From Shewanella saliphila (lineage in GTDB: Bacteria > Pseudomonadota > Gammaproteobacteria > Enterobacterales > Shewanellaceae): 64,000 nt of DNA. This document shows, one piece after another, positions 21,716 to 32,700 of the stretch; positions within the stretch are counted from its first letter, which is position 1; every line of letters begins with the position of its first letter. The notes under the pieces are model-generated. The model ran no database searches, was not told the DNA's origin, and saw only the letters and a program-made list of their open reading frames with translations. Position numbers and translations under genes: made by a program. The stretch spans positions 16,662 to 80,661 of the forward strand of contig NZ_BMQV01000017.1 of NCBI RefSeq assembly GCF_014648295.1. The letters are read 5' to 3'.

Positions 21716-22369
21716 ATGGAATTGACGTCATTAGAAGCCCGCGTTATCGGTTGCTTACTCGAAAAAGAACTCACCACCCCCGACCAATACCCTCTGTCAC
21801 TTAATTCGTTAACCCTCGCCTGCAATCAAAAAAGTAGCCGCGAACCTGTAATGTCATTAAATGAATCCGAAGTACAAGCTCTCATTGATGACCTAACTAA
21901 AAAACGCTTAATCAGTGAGCAAACAGGGTTTGGCAGTCGCGTTGTTAAATACAAACACCGTTTTTGTAATACCGAATTTAGTGAATTACAACTCAGCAGT
22001 GCTGAAGTTGCGATCATTTGTGTATTACTTTTACGTGGCCCACAAACACCTGGCGAACTCAAAACTCGCACACCTCGTTTACATGAGTTTAGCGACGTAA
22101 GCCAAGTAGAGGCATCATTGTTGGGCTTAAGCCAACGTGAAACGCCGCTTGTTGTCCAGTTAGCTCGTGAGCCAAATAAACGGGATTGCCGTTTTTTAGA
22201 ATGTTTTAGCGGTAATATTGACGAGCACCTGGTCAACAGTAGTGACAGCATTCAAGTCTCAGCCCAAACGCAACACAGTTTGGCCCAAGAAAATCGCATC
22301 GCAGAATTAACTGAGAGAGTTGACGCACTAGAGCAAAAAATGGCTCGGTTAGAAACGTTACTCGACTAA
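21716..22369 (+). CDS. YceH-family (DUF480) protein
   Basis: A 217-aa protein that opens with [31 protein letters not shown], a conserved YceH sequence given here only in outline (residues 2-32). The family has two winged-helix domains; the second begins near [24 protein letters not shown] short coiled coil ends the protein (about 185-215). Its job is not known. AAGGACAG precedes the start. Confidence 0.9.
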   Translation: MELTSLEARVIGCLLEKELTTPDQYPLSLNSLTLACNQKSSREPVMSLNESEVQALIDDLTKKRLISEQTGFGSRVVKYKHRFCNTEFSELQLSSAEVAIICVLLLRGPQTPGELKTRTPRLHEFSDVSQVEASLLGLSQRETPLVVQLAREPNKRDCRFLECFSGNIDEHLVNSSDSIQVSAQTQHSLAQENRIAELTERVDALEQKMARLETLLD

Positions 22370-22461
22370 CCCATTGAACACCACTGTAAACTCAGACTGG
22401 TAGCGATACGAGCATCGCCTCTGCTATCTACATTAGTGCAGTTTATCCAAGGATTATTACT

Positions 22462-23295
22462 ATGCACCACGTTTCGCCCCCGTCGGGGCTGTCTCATATT
22501 TGGTTATTGGCCAAATACGAACTCAGCAAGCGCTTTACCAATAAAAGTGGCATGGTCGCCCTTATCGCTTTTATGCTTATTTGGGCGATTTTATTACTTT
22601 ATCCAATCAAAAGTGCCTCTGAATTTATTATGGGGCCTAATTTTAGAGGCTTTACCGAAGCACTATTTGGACCAGACAGTTTGCAGCATTTATTTGAATG
22701 GCCTGTTGCAGAGTTTGCCGTGTTCTGGCTCGCTGCCTTATATTTATTTCCTATGTTTAGTATCTTTATCGCCGCAGATCAGTTCAGTTCAGACAAGCAA
22801 CGCGGAAGTTTGCGTTTTTTAACCTTGCGAGTGAGCCGAAGCAGTCTTTTCTTTGGCCGTTTTGCCGGGCAAATGCTAATCCAATTGTCGTTAATTATAC
22901 TGACTTTGCTGGCCACTATCGCCATGGTGCTCACTCGCGATATGAGTTTGTTAGTACCGTCACTCACCACTAGCCTGCTGGTAATGGTTAATCTTTTTAT
23001 TGTGGTATTACCCTACACCGCTGCAATGGCACTCTTGTCATTACATGCAAACTCAGCAAGACAAGCGAGTATTTTTGCGATTATTCTTTGGGCGTTAGTC
23101 TCAATTATTATCGGGTTAATTAATTTCAAATTCCCGCAACTGAGTGGGTTGAACATGATTTTACCGGGTTCTCAAATTTCAAGTATGATAAATACTCAGG
23201 GCTTTGGGTCACTGGCTTACACGCCAATTCCCTTACTGCAAACAGTCGTCATTTTAGGTTTGGGTAATTTATTGATGAAACGGAGTGCCCTATGA
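22462..23295 (+). CDS. ABC transporter permease (ABC-2 / NosY-like)
   Basis: A 277-aa inner-membrane protein with about six hydrophobic segments (near 30-50, 88-108, 132-155, 168-195, 203-222 and 250-268). It has the ABC2-type pattern with a cytoplasmic loop SSDKQRGSLRFLTLRVSRS between segments 2 and 3, as in NosY-like permeases. Its stop overlaps the start of the ATPase gene by 4 bases, so the two form a transporter. The cargo cannot be told from sequence. Ribosome site AAGG is 10 bases upstream of the ATG. Confidence 0.88.
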   Translation: MHHVSPPSGLSHIWLLAKYELSKRFTNKSGMVALIAFMLIWAILLLYPIKSASEFIMGPNFRGFTEALFGPDSLQHLFEWPVAEFAVFWLAALYLFPMFSIFIAADQFSSDKQRGSLRFLTLRVSRSSLFFGRFAGQMLIQLSLIILTLLATIAMVLTRDMSLLVPSLTTSLLVMVNLFIVVLPYTAAMALLSLHANSARQASIFAIILWALVSIIIGLINFKFPQLSGLNMILPGSQISSMINTQGFGSLAYTPIPLLQTVVILGLGNLLMKRSAL

Positions 23296-24191
23296 GCCTA
23301 ATTCAATGCAATAACCTATCGAAACATTATCCTAATAAATTAGCGCTCGACAATGTGAATCTAAGCTTAGATGCGGGTGCACCTATTGCGTTAGTAGGCC
23401 CAAATGGTGCGGGTAAAACGACACTGTTTAGCTTACTCTGCGGTTATATTCAGCCAACCCAAGGCAATGTGACGATCCTTGGCCATGCTCCAGGCAGTAA
23501 AGCGCTTCAAGGGGTGTTATCAGCCCTACCGCAAGATGCAGAACTTGACCCTCATTTTACCATAGCATCACAGCTACAATTTTTTGCAACGTTGCAGGGC
23601 TTCAGTCAAGCCGATGCCAAGCAAGAAGCATTACGTGTATTAGCGCTAGTCGATTTAGCTGAGTCAGCGCAAGCAAAACCTAAAAGCCTTAGCCATGGCA
23701 TGAGTAAAAGAGTATCGATAGCCCAAGCGTTAATTGGTTCACCGACCATTATATTACTCGATGAGCCTACCGCAGGGCTCGATCCTGCCAATGCGAAAAA
23801 GATACGCCAAATCGTTAAAGATTTATCAAATGACACAACTTTTTTAATTAGCTCGCATAATTTAGATGAACTTGAAAAACTGTGTGATCAGGTGGTGTAT
23901 CTTGAACAAGGGAAGCTACAACAATCGGTTTCAATTAAAGCCAGCCAGGCAACTGACTTTATTACATTGACGATGCAAGTGTGTGATATGGAGAGCTTAC
24001 ATCAACAATTACTCGGATTAGCTCAGGTCATTGAAGTTAAACGCAGTGGTGATGAGCAATATGTTATTGAGTATCAAAAACAAAGTGCTTTTGAACTTGA
24101 ACAACAAATCCTCAGCTTATTAGCAGAAAAACAATGGCAATACAAAGCTATACTCAAAGGTAGAACACTGGAAGAAACCCTCTTCTCATAA
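23292..24191 (+). CDS. ABC transporter ATP-binding protein
   Basis: A 299-aa ATPase with Walker A GPNGAGKT at 36-43, a Q-loop (LSALPQDAE), signature LSHGMSKR (a variant of LSGGQ) and Walker B with IILLDEPTAGLD. The C-terminal 80 residues form an extra domain. The LSHGMSKR form and the loop fit the NosF/CcmA-like ATPases that partner ABC-2 permeases. It overlaps the permease gene by ATGA and is followed by a terminator. Confidence 0.93.
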   Translation: MSLIQCNNLSKHYPNKLALDNVNLSLDAGAPIALVGPNGAGKTTLFSLLCGYIQPTQGNVTILGHAPGSKALQGVLSALPQDAELDPHFTIASQLQFFATLQGFSQADAKQEALRVLALVDLAESAQAKPKSLSHGMSKRVSIAQALIGSPTIILLDEPTAGLDPANAKKIRQIVKDLSNDTTFLISSHNLDELEKLCDQVVYLEQGKLQQSVSIKASQATDFITLTMQVCDMESLHQQLLGLAQVIEVKRSGDEQYVIEYQKQSAFELEQQILSLLAEKQWQYKAILKGRTLEETLFS

Positions 24192-24215
24192 GCCATTGCG
24201 CTATGTCAGCACCTG

Positions 24216-24240
24216 AAGCCCGTTAACACGGGCTTTGTTA
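24216..24240 (+). terminator. terminator after the ABC transporter genes
   Basis: A 7-bp GC-rich stem (24216-24222 with 24229-24235, loop TTAACA) is followed by TTGTT. Confidence 0.75.
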
Positions 24241-24264
24241 TGGGCTATGGGCTACGGGCTACGG
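24240..24264 (+). repeat. 7-bp tandem repeat
   Basis: Three and a half copies of the unit AYGGGCT stand in a row (24240-24264). No function is evident. Confidence 0.8.
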
Positions 24265-24696
24265 ACTTTTATTATGACTCAAGTTCTATCCAGCCGTTAA
24301 CGTGACGATGTTCTGCAATAAATTGAATTGACTGACAAACGAACCAACACCAGGCTTGAGGTATAGGTTGGTTTTAAAAGTGATGAACAAATCCGAGTAT
24401 TCTCCATGTATTAAGGTGTTTGCACTTTAAAGCATGGCGATAAAATAGTGCGCTAAAATAAATTACTTAAAAGGAATACTTAAATGGAATGTCGAAGTTA
24501 GCGGGTGCGTTCAAATAGAGTATTAAAGTACCTGTGCTGAAATATCTCTCTGGATATTGAAGCTAAGACTTCTGAATTGTAAAAATGTAGACGAGGATGA
24601 AATCGAAACATAAGTAGAAGCTGGAGTAGAAGCAGTTTATCTCGTTTAGAAGCAGGTGTTGAAGATAGCGTTTGTACTAGGTCATGTTAAATTTGC
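24265..24696. other. gene-free stretch before the cold-shock gene terminator
   Basis: About 430 bases with many stops in all frames. It contains loosely repeated AGAAGC(A/T)GG(A/T)GT words near 24613-24665. It could be decayed coding sequence, but no parent is recognisable. Confidence 0.4.
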
Positions 24697-24726
24697 AAAA
24701 AAAAACTGCAGCATAAATGCTACAGT
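24697..24726 (-). terminator. terminator after the cold-shock gene
   Basis: A 9-bp stem (24705-24713 with 24718-24726, one G-T pair, loop of 4) is followed on the minus strand by eight or more T residues (24704-24697). Confidence 0.93.
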
Positions 24727-24763
24727 CTTATTATCAATATCTAGTCGAAACTAGATAGAAATA

Positions 24764-24973
24764 TTAGCCAACTACTGAAACGTTTTCAGCTTGAGGACCT
24801 TTCTGACCTTGAGTCACAGTGAAAGATACTTTCTGACCTTCGTCAAGAGTTTTGAAACCGTCAGAGTTGATAGCACGGAAGTGAACAAATACGTCTGGAC
24901 CAGACTCTTGCTCAATAAATCCGAAACCTTTGTCAGAGTTGAACCACTTAACAACACCAGTAACTTGAGACAT
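24764..24973 (-). CDS. CspA-family cold-shock protein
   Basis: A 69-aa single cold-shock domain that binds single-stranded RNA/DNA and acts as RNA chaperone. RNP1 (KGFGFI, 15-20) and RNP2 (VFVHF, 28-32) are intact, as is the VVKWFN start. It has a strong promoter about 130 bases upstream, so the mRNA has the long leader typical of cold-regulated csp genes, and it ends at a strong terminator. Which csp paralogue it is cannot be told. Confidence 0.96.
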   Translation of the reverse strand: MSQVTGVVKWFNSDKGFGFIEQESGPDVFVHFRAINSDGFKTLDEGQKVSFTVTQGQKGPQAENVSVVG

Positions 24974-25103
24974 GATATAAATCCTGTAAAATATATAATT
25001 AAAGCCTTAACGGCGGTAAAGCTGGAAAATGCCGGTATTACTTATGTTCACAGGACGAAACTGGTCGTATTGAAACACATAAATATAAGCCCAACCTTCA
25101 AGC

Positions 25104-25138
25104 TAAGTAGACTATAAACCATTCTCAGAATAAGTCAA
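25104..25138 (-). promoter_or_regulatory. promoter of the cold-shock gene
   Basis: On the minus strand TTGACT (25138-25133) is followed after 16 bases by TATAGT (25116-25111). An A/T-rich run lies about 15 bases further upstream. A start near 25104 gives a leader of about 130 bases, as in cspA-type genes. Confidence 0.75.
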
Positions 25139-25221
25139 CAAACATCAAGTCATAGCTCAGATTTTTTTGACGAATCAACAATTCGGTTTATCTTTGAGCA
25201 TCAAATAGTTATTTGCATCAT

Positions 25222-26055
25222 TTAATCAGCCAACGATTGTTCGCGTTGATGAATTTCAATTTTAAAATCGATCTCACATTCGAGCCCTTGCTCTATTATT
25301 TGCCGCTTTTGCATATCACTTAACTTCCAGGCGTATGGCGTCATATTAAGGAAGTGTTCAATATCATCAGCTTGAGTCAAGGTAAGCGGGTAAGTTAACG
25401 CCTCATGCGCAAGGTAATTAAAGCCTTCTAAGAACAATGATTCTTGCGGATGTAACCGCGGGCTACTATAAATTTTTTGTTTTAATGCAAAGTGATGCAT
25501 AGGCCCTGGTGATACAGTAATTAATATACTACCGGGTTTCATAACCCGTTGTAGCTCTTCTACTTTTGACGGGGCATAAATACGAATGGCTAAATCGATA
25601 CTGTCATCAGCAAATGGCATTTCAAACACACTTGCCACACAAAAGTGTAAATCAGCATAACGTTTTGCTGCAGAACGAATAGCAGATTTAGAAATATCTA
25701 AGCCATAAAGCGCGCACGGCTTTGGCATTGATTGATGAAGTGTTTCAAACAAACGATGGCTGTAATACCCTTCACCACAACCAATGTCCAATATCGTTTC
25801 AACATTAGCAGCGTAATCAACCGCTAATTGATTAACCTTGTCACTTAGCGGTTGATAAAACCCTTTATTCAGAAATTCACGACGGGCAATCATCATCTCT
25901 TTATTGTCGCCAGGGTCTTTGGTTTTTTTCTTTTGTACCGGCAATAAATTAACATACCCTTCTTTGGCACAATCAAACTGATGACGTTTGGGGCATGCCC
26001 AACTTTTATCGTTTAGTGTTAACGGCGCAGAACAAATGGGGCAAATATAAGGCAT
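25222..26055 (-). CDS. rlmA: 23S rRNA (guanine-N1)-methyltransferase RlmA family
   Basis: RlmA (RrmA) methylates G745 in helix 35 of 23S rRNA with SAM. The 277-aa protein has an N-terminal zinc finger (C5, C8, C21, H25), the linker GYVNLLPVQKKKTKDPGDNKEM in outline (residues 33-54) and a class I methyltransferase domain with the SAM motif DIGCGEGYYS. The end matches the family (MTPYAWKLS). It lies 21 bases downstream of an unknown gene on the same strand. Confidence 0.94.
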   Translation of the reverse strand: MPYICPICSAPLTLNDKSWACPKRHQFDCAKEGYVNLLPVQKKKTKDPGDNKEMMIARREFLNKGFYQPLSDKVNQLAVDYAANVETILDIGCGEGYYSHRLFETLHQSMPKPCALYGLDISKSAIRSAAKRYADLHFCVASVFEMPFADDSIDLAIRIYAPSKVEELQRVMKPGSILITVSPGPMHHFALKQKIYSSPRLHPQESLFLEGFNYLAHEALTYPLTLTQADDIEHFLNMTPYAWKLSDMQKRQIIEQGLECEIDFKIEIHQREQSLAD

Positions 26056-26076
26056 GGGGAGACTCTAAATAAGATT

Positions 26077-26883
26077 TTAAATTTCGTCATCAGACAGTTT
26101 ATTGACCATGTCTGATACATCTTGGGGCGCGAGTAATTCAAAACAATCAAGTTTACGCTGCAATTGTTCAATATTAGACATTTGCTCGTTTGACGAACGA
26201 CCCAAGCTTGGGCGCTCTAATGATTGATGATAAGTTCTGAACAACCATTGATGTTTATTTTGCAGTAAATGGTCGAGTTTTAATAGTTCTGTCGACACGC
26301 CTGGATGAATTTTGCCCGACTCCCCTTTTAAATACTCCCGTAAATCTCGGCGCACTTGTTCTAATTCACTAATATGAACCGCCAACATTGAAGACGGTTC
26401 ATCATAGTCAAACTTACGCCCTAATATTGCTTTTGCCATCACCAGCGCGTGAGGCTCGCTTAAAATACGTAAGTCTTGTTCAAGGGATATTAATTCAAAT
26501 CGTGCATTTTTCTCCAGGCTAAAATAAACGCTTTGGTCTGCCTGAATATTTAGGGTTAAGCCATTTCTTAATTGATCGATACACACTCTTGGTGCAATAC
26601 CCATCATTGGATATAAACGTGAACCTTGACCTATCAATCTGACTTGATCATATTTTTCAGCGACGGCTTGGCAATGCTCGTAAACTAAGCTAATAAAAGG
26701 CTGATGTCGCACAATGAAGGTGGCCTCAGTTGTATTAACTTGACTAATGACAAACTCAATTAACGGGTTACTCATTGCTGACAACACCAACAAATCACTC
26801 ACCGAGTCTAACAACCGCAGCGTTAATAACGTAGGTTGCTTAATTTCACTGACAATAGGTTGAGTAAATATATGTTGATGCAT
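26077..26883 (-). CDS. protein of unknown function upstream of rlmA
   Basis: A 268-aa soluble protein that I do not recognise. It has no signal peptide or membrane segment. Residues 15-150 look like alternating strands and helices, and residues 165-265 are mainly helical with charged heptad-like stretches, suggesting a coiled-coil tail. AAAAGGATA precedes the ATG. It is 21 bases upstream of rlmA and probably co-transcribed. No function is proposed. Confidence 0.75.
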   Translation of the reverse strand: MHQHIFTQPIVSEIKQPTLLTLRLLDSVSDLLVLSAMSNPLIEFVISQVNTTEATFIVRHQPFISLVYEHCQAVAEKYDQVRLIGQGSRLYPMMGIAPRVCIDQLRNGLTLNIQADQSVYFSLEKNARFELISLEQDLRILSEPHALVMAKAILGRKFDYDEPSSMLAVHISELEQVRRDLREYLKGESGKIHPGVSTELLKLDHLLQNKHQWLFRTYHQSLERPSLGRSSNEQMSNIEQLQRKLDCFELLAPQDVSDMVNKLSDDEI

Positions 26884-27098
26884 TCAATATCCTTTTATAT
26901 CTATACCACTTATATTAGATGTCTTACTTAGATTAGCTGTATCACTTATTATATGAATTATCTTACTTGTTAGTGACTAAATTGTAACTAGCAACGCTAT
27001 TAAGTTCATAGTGAAAGTTTTAAACGTTAACGTCATTATCAATTTGATGCGCATAAATGTTAATATGCAGATAATCGCGAAAAGGATCTTAACTTATT

Positions 27099-28514
27099 AT
27101 GGCTAATGCAATTCAACCAACACTATTCTGGCACGATTATGAAACCTTTGGCGCAAACCCAGCAAAAGACCGACCGTCACAATTTGCAGGGATCCGTACC
27201 GATTTAGCATTAAATATTATTGGTGAGCCCGAAACGTTTTACTGTAAACAGGCCCCAGATTACCTGCCGTCACCTGAAGCTATTTTAATTACTGGCATCA
27301 CCCCGCAACTGGCCAATATGAAAGGCGTACCTGAAGCCGAGTTTATGCGCCGCATCAACAACTTATTTAGCCAACCTAACACTTGTGTTGTCGGCTATAA
27401 CTCATTACGTTTTGATGATGAAGTCAGCCGATATGGTTTTTATCGTAACTTTATTGACCCTTACGGCCGGGAATGGCAAAACGGCAATTCTCGCTGGGAC
27501 ATTATCGATTTAGTCAGAGCCTGTTACGCCTTTAGACCAGAAGGAATTAATTGGCCTTTAAAAGAAGATGGTACGCCTAGCTTTAAGTTAGAGCTGTTAA
27601 CGCAAGCCAATGGCTTAAGTCATGAAAAAGCCCATGACGCGATGTCAGATGTGTACGCCACCATCGCCATGGCGAAGCTTATCAAAGAAAAGCAGCCTAA
27701 ATTATATGACTATTATTTCAATTTACGTCGTAAACAAGCGGTAGCAGATCATATTGATGTATTAAAAATGCAACCATTAGTGCACGTCAGCTCAAAAATT
27801 AGCGCGGCACAGGGGTGTACAACCTTAATTGCGCCTGTGGCTTACCACCCGACCAACAAAAACGCCGTTATTTGCATCAATTTAGCAATGGACATCTCAC
27901 CGCTGCTTGAGTTAACCGCTCAAGAAATCAGCGACCGCATGTATACACCTCGCCATGAATTAGCCGAAAATGAACTGGCCATTCCGCTCAAACAAATCCA
28001 TTTAAATAAATGCCCTTTCATTGGATCTGCAAAATTACTTGACGATGAGGTAGCCACAAAATTACAGTTTGATAAAGACTTTGCTCGCGAGCAATATAAA
28101 CGCTTAAAAAACCACCCAGAAATACGAGAAAAACTTAACCAAGTATTTGAATTAGAATCAGATCGTAAACCAATAACCGATCCAGATCTTATGTTGTACA
28201 GTGGTGGATTTTTTAGTCATGCAGATAAAACAAAAATGGACATCATATGCCACACCGAACCGCGCAACTTAGCCGCCTTGGACCTGCAATTTGATGACCC
28301 TCGGATTAATGAAATGCTCTTTCGTTTTCGGGCACGTAATTACCCGGAAACATTATCCGACAATGAAAGCCGCCGTTGGCGTGAGTTTTGCCACCAACGC
28401 TTATCGGATGCCGATTATGTGATTAATCTCGAAAACTTGGTCGAAGAAACCAGCGAGAATGAACACAAACAAAAGTTACTCAAAGCCCTATATCAATACT
28501 TACAGTCATTATAG
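27099..28514 (+). CDS. sbcB: exodeoxyribonuclease I
   Basis: Exonuclease I digests single-stranded DNA 3' to 5' and acts in recombination and mismatch repair. The 471-aa protein matches E. coli ExoI in length. The DEDDh site is visible: HDYETFG with D13 and E15, then the RWDIIDL aspartate and the [10 protein letters not shown] motif with the catalytic His-Asp pair. SH3-like and helical C-terminal regions follow. The cdd gene starts 45 bases after its stop. Confidence 0.97.
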   Translation: MANAIQPTLFWHDYETFGANPAKDRPSQFAGIRTDLALNIIGEPETFYCKQAPDYLPSPEAILITGITPQLANMKGVPEAEFMRRINNLFSQPNTCVVGYNSLRFDDEVSRYGFYRNFIDPYGREWQNGNSRWDIIDLVRACYAFRPEGINWPLKEDGTPSFKLELLTQANGLSHEKAHDAMSDVYATIAMAKLIKEKQPKLYDYYFNLRRKQAVADHIDVLKMQPLVHVSSKISAAQGCTTLIAPVAYHPTNKNAVICINLAMDISPLLELTAQEISDRMYTPRHELAENELAIPLKQIHLNKCPFIGSAKLLDDEVATKLQFDKDFAREQYKRLKNHPEIREKLNQVFELESDRKPITDPDLMLYSGGFFSHADKTKMDIICHTEPRNLAALDLQFDDPRINEMLFRFRARNYPETLSDNESRRWREFCHQRLSDADYVINLENLVEETSENEHKQKLLKALYQYLQSL

Positions 28515-28558
28515 TGAATCATCACTTTGCCCAGTTATTTCATTTAAGGATTAAGGGA

Positions 28559-29455
28559 ATGCAAAATCGATTTTTAGACAGCATAACAATGCTAGACAAA
28601 CCATTAGCTACCGCGTTAGCACCATTATTACATGACCAATTTTGTGGTCATATTGATGCCAATCAATTTGCAATGCTTGTAGAAGCCAGTGGTAAAAAAG
28701 AAGAGCAAGTGTTAATGGATCTATTGCCTATAGCTGCAGCACTAGCCAATCCTCCAATTAGTGAATTTTATGTCGGTGCAATCGCCAAAGGTAAAAGCGG
28801 CGACTTATATATGGGGGCCAACCTTGAGTTACCCGGTGAAGCGTTATTTCACAGTGTTCACGCTGAACAAAGCGCCATTAGTCATGCATGGTTGAGCGGC
28901 GAAACAGAAATTGTAGATATTATTGTTAATTACAGCCCGTGTGGCCACTGTCGTCAATTTATGAATGAATTGTTCAACGGCAGTAACATTAAAATCCATC
29001 TGCCACAGCAAGAAACTCATACTTTATCTTATTACTTACCTTATGGATTCAGTCCTGCTGACTTAAATGTCACCATGCCACTACTGTGCAAACGTGAAAA
29101 AGAATTTAGCCTAAACTCTGATGACCCAATGATCATCGAAGCACTAGACCAAATGGGATTAAGCTACGCACCATACACCAATACCAATGCCGCCGTCGTG
29201 CTTGAAACTACAGATGGAGCAACCTTCTGTGGCCGTTATGCAGAAAACGCTGCATTTAACCCATCAATGCAACCGATGCAAATGGCGTTGTCGAATTTGA
29301 TTAGACACAACCGTCAATACAGCGAAATTAAACGAGCAGTATTGATTGAATCATCTGAGGGTAAAATTAGCTTAGTGGGCGCAACGATGGATGCATTGCA
29401 CACCATTGCCGCGGTCGAATTAGAGCATATTGTTGTTGAACCTATGCCAGCTTAA
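28559..29455 (+). CDS. cdd: cytidine deaminase
   Basis: Cdd deaminates cytidine and deoxycytidine to the uridines in pyrimidine salvage. The 298-aa protein is the long, dimeric E. coli type with an active N-terminal and a degenerate C-terminal deaminase domain. Zinc motifs are HAEQSAI (catalytic E) and SPCGHCRQ. I prefer ATG 28559 with AAGGGA upstream; an in-frame GTG that overlaps the sbcB stop gives 15 extra residues not seen in relatives. Confidence 0.97.
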   Translation: MQNRFLDSITMLDKPLATALAPLLHDQFCGHIDANQFAMLVEASGKKEEQVLMDLLPIAAALANPPISEFYVGAIAKGKSGDLYMGANLELPGEALFHSVHAEQSAISHAWLSGETEIVDIIVNYSPCGHCRQFMNELFNGSNIKIHLPQQETHTLSYYLPYGFSPADLNVTMPLLCKREKEFSLNSDDPMIIEALDQMGLSYAPYTNTNAAVVLETTDGATFCGRYAENAAFNPSMQPMQMALSNLIRHNRQYSEIKRAVLIESSEGKISLVGATMDALHTIAAVELEHIVVEPMPA

Positions 29456-29473
29456 TATATTCGCAATATACCT

Positions 29474-29500
29474 AAAAGGCGCTTAATTGCGCCTTTTTTA
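29474..29500 (+). terminator. terminator after cdd
   Basis: A 9-bp stem (29474-29482 with 29489-29497, loop TTAATT) runs into a six-T tract. Confidence 0.92.
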
Positions 29501-29716
29501 TTGGTTTTTGAAAGGATCGTATCACACAGGTTATAGACCTCGTCAGTGCCTAAGTGCGGAACCTAAGTGCAGAGCCAAGTCATAATAGAAACCATCTTTA
29601 CATTAAGCCTAATTAATTATCTTTTATGGGTTTCATCAATCACAGTATTAACATGCTAAGCTCATCAATACTTAGCCATTTTTAATATTGTTACAGCGGC
29701 AAAAAGCGAGTCACTA

Positions 29717-32700
29717 TTGCGCATATTCACCATCAAACGGATTATGGTTTTTATACTGTTATGCACAGTAGGTCTAGTGTGGGCAATAATCGAACACGCC
29801 AACCCCCTTACCGTTAAACTACTCAATAATTTACTGGCCGATAACCACATTGAAGTGCTTAACTTTGATGCTGAATATGTCTCATTAAATCATATCCGTA
29901 TTCCAAGGCTTATTCTGAAAATTGAAGACAGCCATATTGCCGTTCAAGAGTTTAATCTTGAACTGCGTGACAGTATTCAAATGCTAAGAAATCAACAGTT
30001 CAATGCCGACGACATTGTCAGCATTGACACCCAAAGCGTGTATGTTGATTTAGGTGAAAGCTTTTTTATTCGCCAATCGCAGCAAACCGAAGAGTCCCCG
30101 GCAACAATGTCATTAAACCTCACTAAGTTACCTACTGTAAACTTAGGACAAATAGACATTAGATTACCCGCCTTAAATGATAACCAAGCAACGAAACACC
30201 GTTTAACTATGGATAACTTAACCTTGTCCAAAGCCGGTGAACTCGATACCTTATGGCGCTTTGATGATTATCCGCTGTTCAGTGTCAATGCCACCTTAGG
30301 CAAACGAACATGGGAGTTTGATACTCAAGTAGATTTAGGCCTGAGTTACCAGGGGCTTGAGTCTTTGCAGCAATATTTAAATGTGCTCAATGACACTCAA
30401 TTTAGCTCACCGCAAAATGAGCCGAACAGTAACCCTAATTTATTAAAAGGGTTGCACTCGCAATTGTCAGCTATTTTACAGCCGATTAACGAGCAACAAT
30501 TAACCATTGAGGGACAATGGCGCACTCATACCACTCTTGATTTAGTCAGTGCAACGCTTAGTAGCCAACAATCAATTAGTGACTTTTCATTACGTTCAGC
30601 ACGTTGGCCAAGTGTCTATTTCGCTCCAAAAAATCCCATCAATTTTATGCTCAACATGGACCAATATCCTGTTAGCAATCCTTTTGCTGCAAATGATGCC
30701 CAAGCTGAACCCTCAACATTTTTAGGATTAACACTCAACCTTGCGCCTTTTGAATATCAGTTAGCGCCCAATAAAGCAGATTTTGAGCAATTTATTGATT
30801 TACTGGTAACAGACACATCAACTAAAACGCAAATACGCAATGTATTGGCGCAGCTGTCCCCTACCAATAAACAGCCACAATTATCCATTACTGTGCCAGA
30901 GCCCATTGAAGTGCGTTTACCATTGAATAATAACGCTATCTCGACGTTAGTGAGCATTCCCAAAGTGCGTTTAGCACTTGATGGGCATCATTTACAAAGC
31001 TTACTCACATTGCATCATTTGCAAGCAAATACCGACCTGCAATGGCGCAGTCAGTTTGAATGGAATGTTGAATTAAACTCGACAAAAATCGATAACAACA
31101 CCCCTACATTTGACTTAACAACTTGGATGCCCGAACTTGGAATCGAACAATTTAGCCTCGAAAACGCAGCGCTCAACTTAAACGGTGAAATGAATACGCC
31201 CCAAACCGACAGCATTGCTATCAGCATTAACCCCAGCTCTACGCTCGCCATTGATAAAATCATTTATTCTGATCAACAAGGCGACAAAAGCACTCATAAA
31301 ATTCAAAAAAATATCGGCGTACAATTAGCTCATTTAACGCTTAGCCTTGGCCAGAGTTCGACAATAAACTTGCAGCAAAATATTGAAATTAATTTGGCGC
31401 CTTTCTCACTGGTGGCCCGTGAATTTATAGGCCAGCAACTCGTCAATCAAACAGGTGTCAAATCGGTTACCACTTATGCAACAGCCAAAAATGCCAGTAT
31501 TGAGGTTGAACAACCAACCTTATTGTCCGTTAATGACCAAGAAACCGCAGCGCAAGCACTGCAGCGGTGGTTGCAATCCCCTGCGACCAATAATGTCACC
31601 TGGAAAATAAACCAACTCGATGCCGCCAAACAAATTGGTAAAAGCCGAAAACAACCACTTGTCGCACTCAATAAAGTTACAGTCAATCAAGCACTCAATT
31701 TATCAAAGGGCTTGCTCGTTGGCAGCGAACAATGGCAATTAGATACCCTGGCCCTGAGCAGCTATCATTTACTGAAATTCGCTGATGAAAAAAGCCCGTT
31801 GTCGCTCGCGGGGCAATGGACATTTGATTCAGATATCGACACCGCACTTGCTACCCTGAGAAAAGTCCAACCATTGCCAACAAACTTTAGCCTACACGGC
31901 CACAGTCGTTTAATCGCTGGGTTTGCCTTAAGTGAACTGAATAATGCCAGCCAGTTCGAAATGAAAATTCAACAACAGTTGTCATCATTAAGCGGTCGCT
32001 TAGCAGACAAATCGTTTATCGGTGGTGATGTTTTTGCTCAATGCCAATTTAACTGGCAGCAGCAATATGACAAACCCGGTACCCCATTAGCTGAGCAGCA
32101 TTTTGCCCAAAGCAAATTAATGTGTCCGCAAACCGCTATCAGTGTAGAAAAAGCCAATGTTGGTATTTTGCTCACTAACCTCAACATGAACGCCAATATT
32201 GAGTTAAATAAAGACGGTAACAAAGTGCCGACCAACTGGTTGCAACAATTTACCGGATTAAGTGAAACCAATGTCAGTCTAACGGCCAGCGGAGACATGC
32301 TAGATGGACGCTTTTTATTACCTGAGTTTGTGCTAAAACTGCACGAAAAATCGCACGGCTATATGTTACTGCAAGGGCTAAGTTTGGCCACATTGTTAGA
32401 AGAACAACCTCAAGTGGGCGTAAAAGCCAGTGGCATATTTGATGGGGTACTACCGGCAGAGATTTTGGATGGACAGGTCACGATTGCTGGCGGCAAATTG
32501 GCTGCACGCTCGCCAGGGGGCTTAATTGAAGTGGCCGGCAACCCTGCGATGGATCAATTAGCCCTATCACAACCTTATTTAGAATTGGTGTTTACAGCAC
32601 TGGAACACCTTAACTACACTGAATTAGCCAGCACCTTTGATATGACACCAAATGGAGACGCCTCTATTTATGTAGGGGTTAAAGGCAAAAGTCGTGATAT

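Noticed and set aside
22436..22822. A frame overlapping the start of the ABC permease gene
   Set aside because: It is a shifted reading of the permease and its composition is unlike a real protein.
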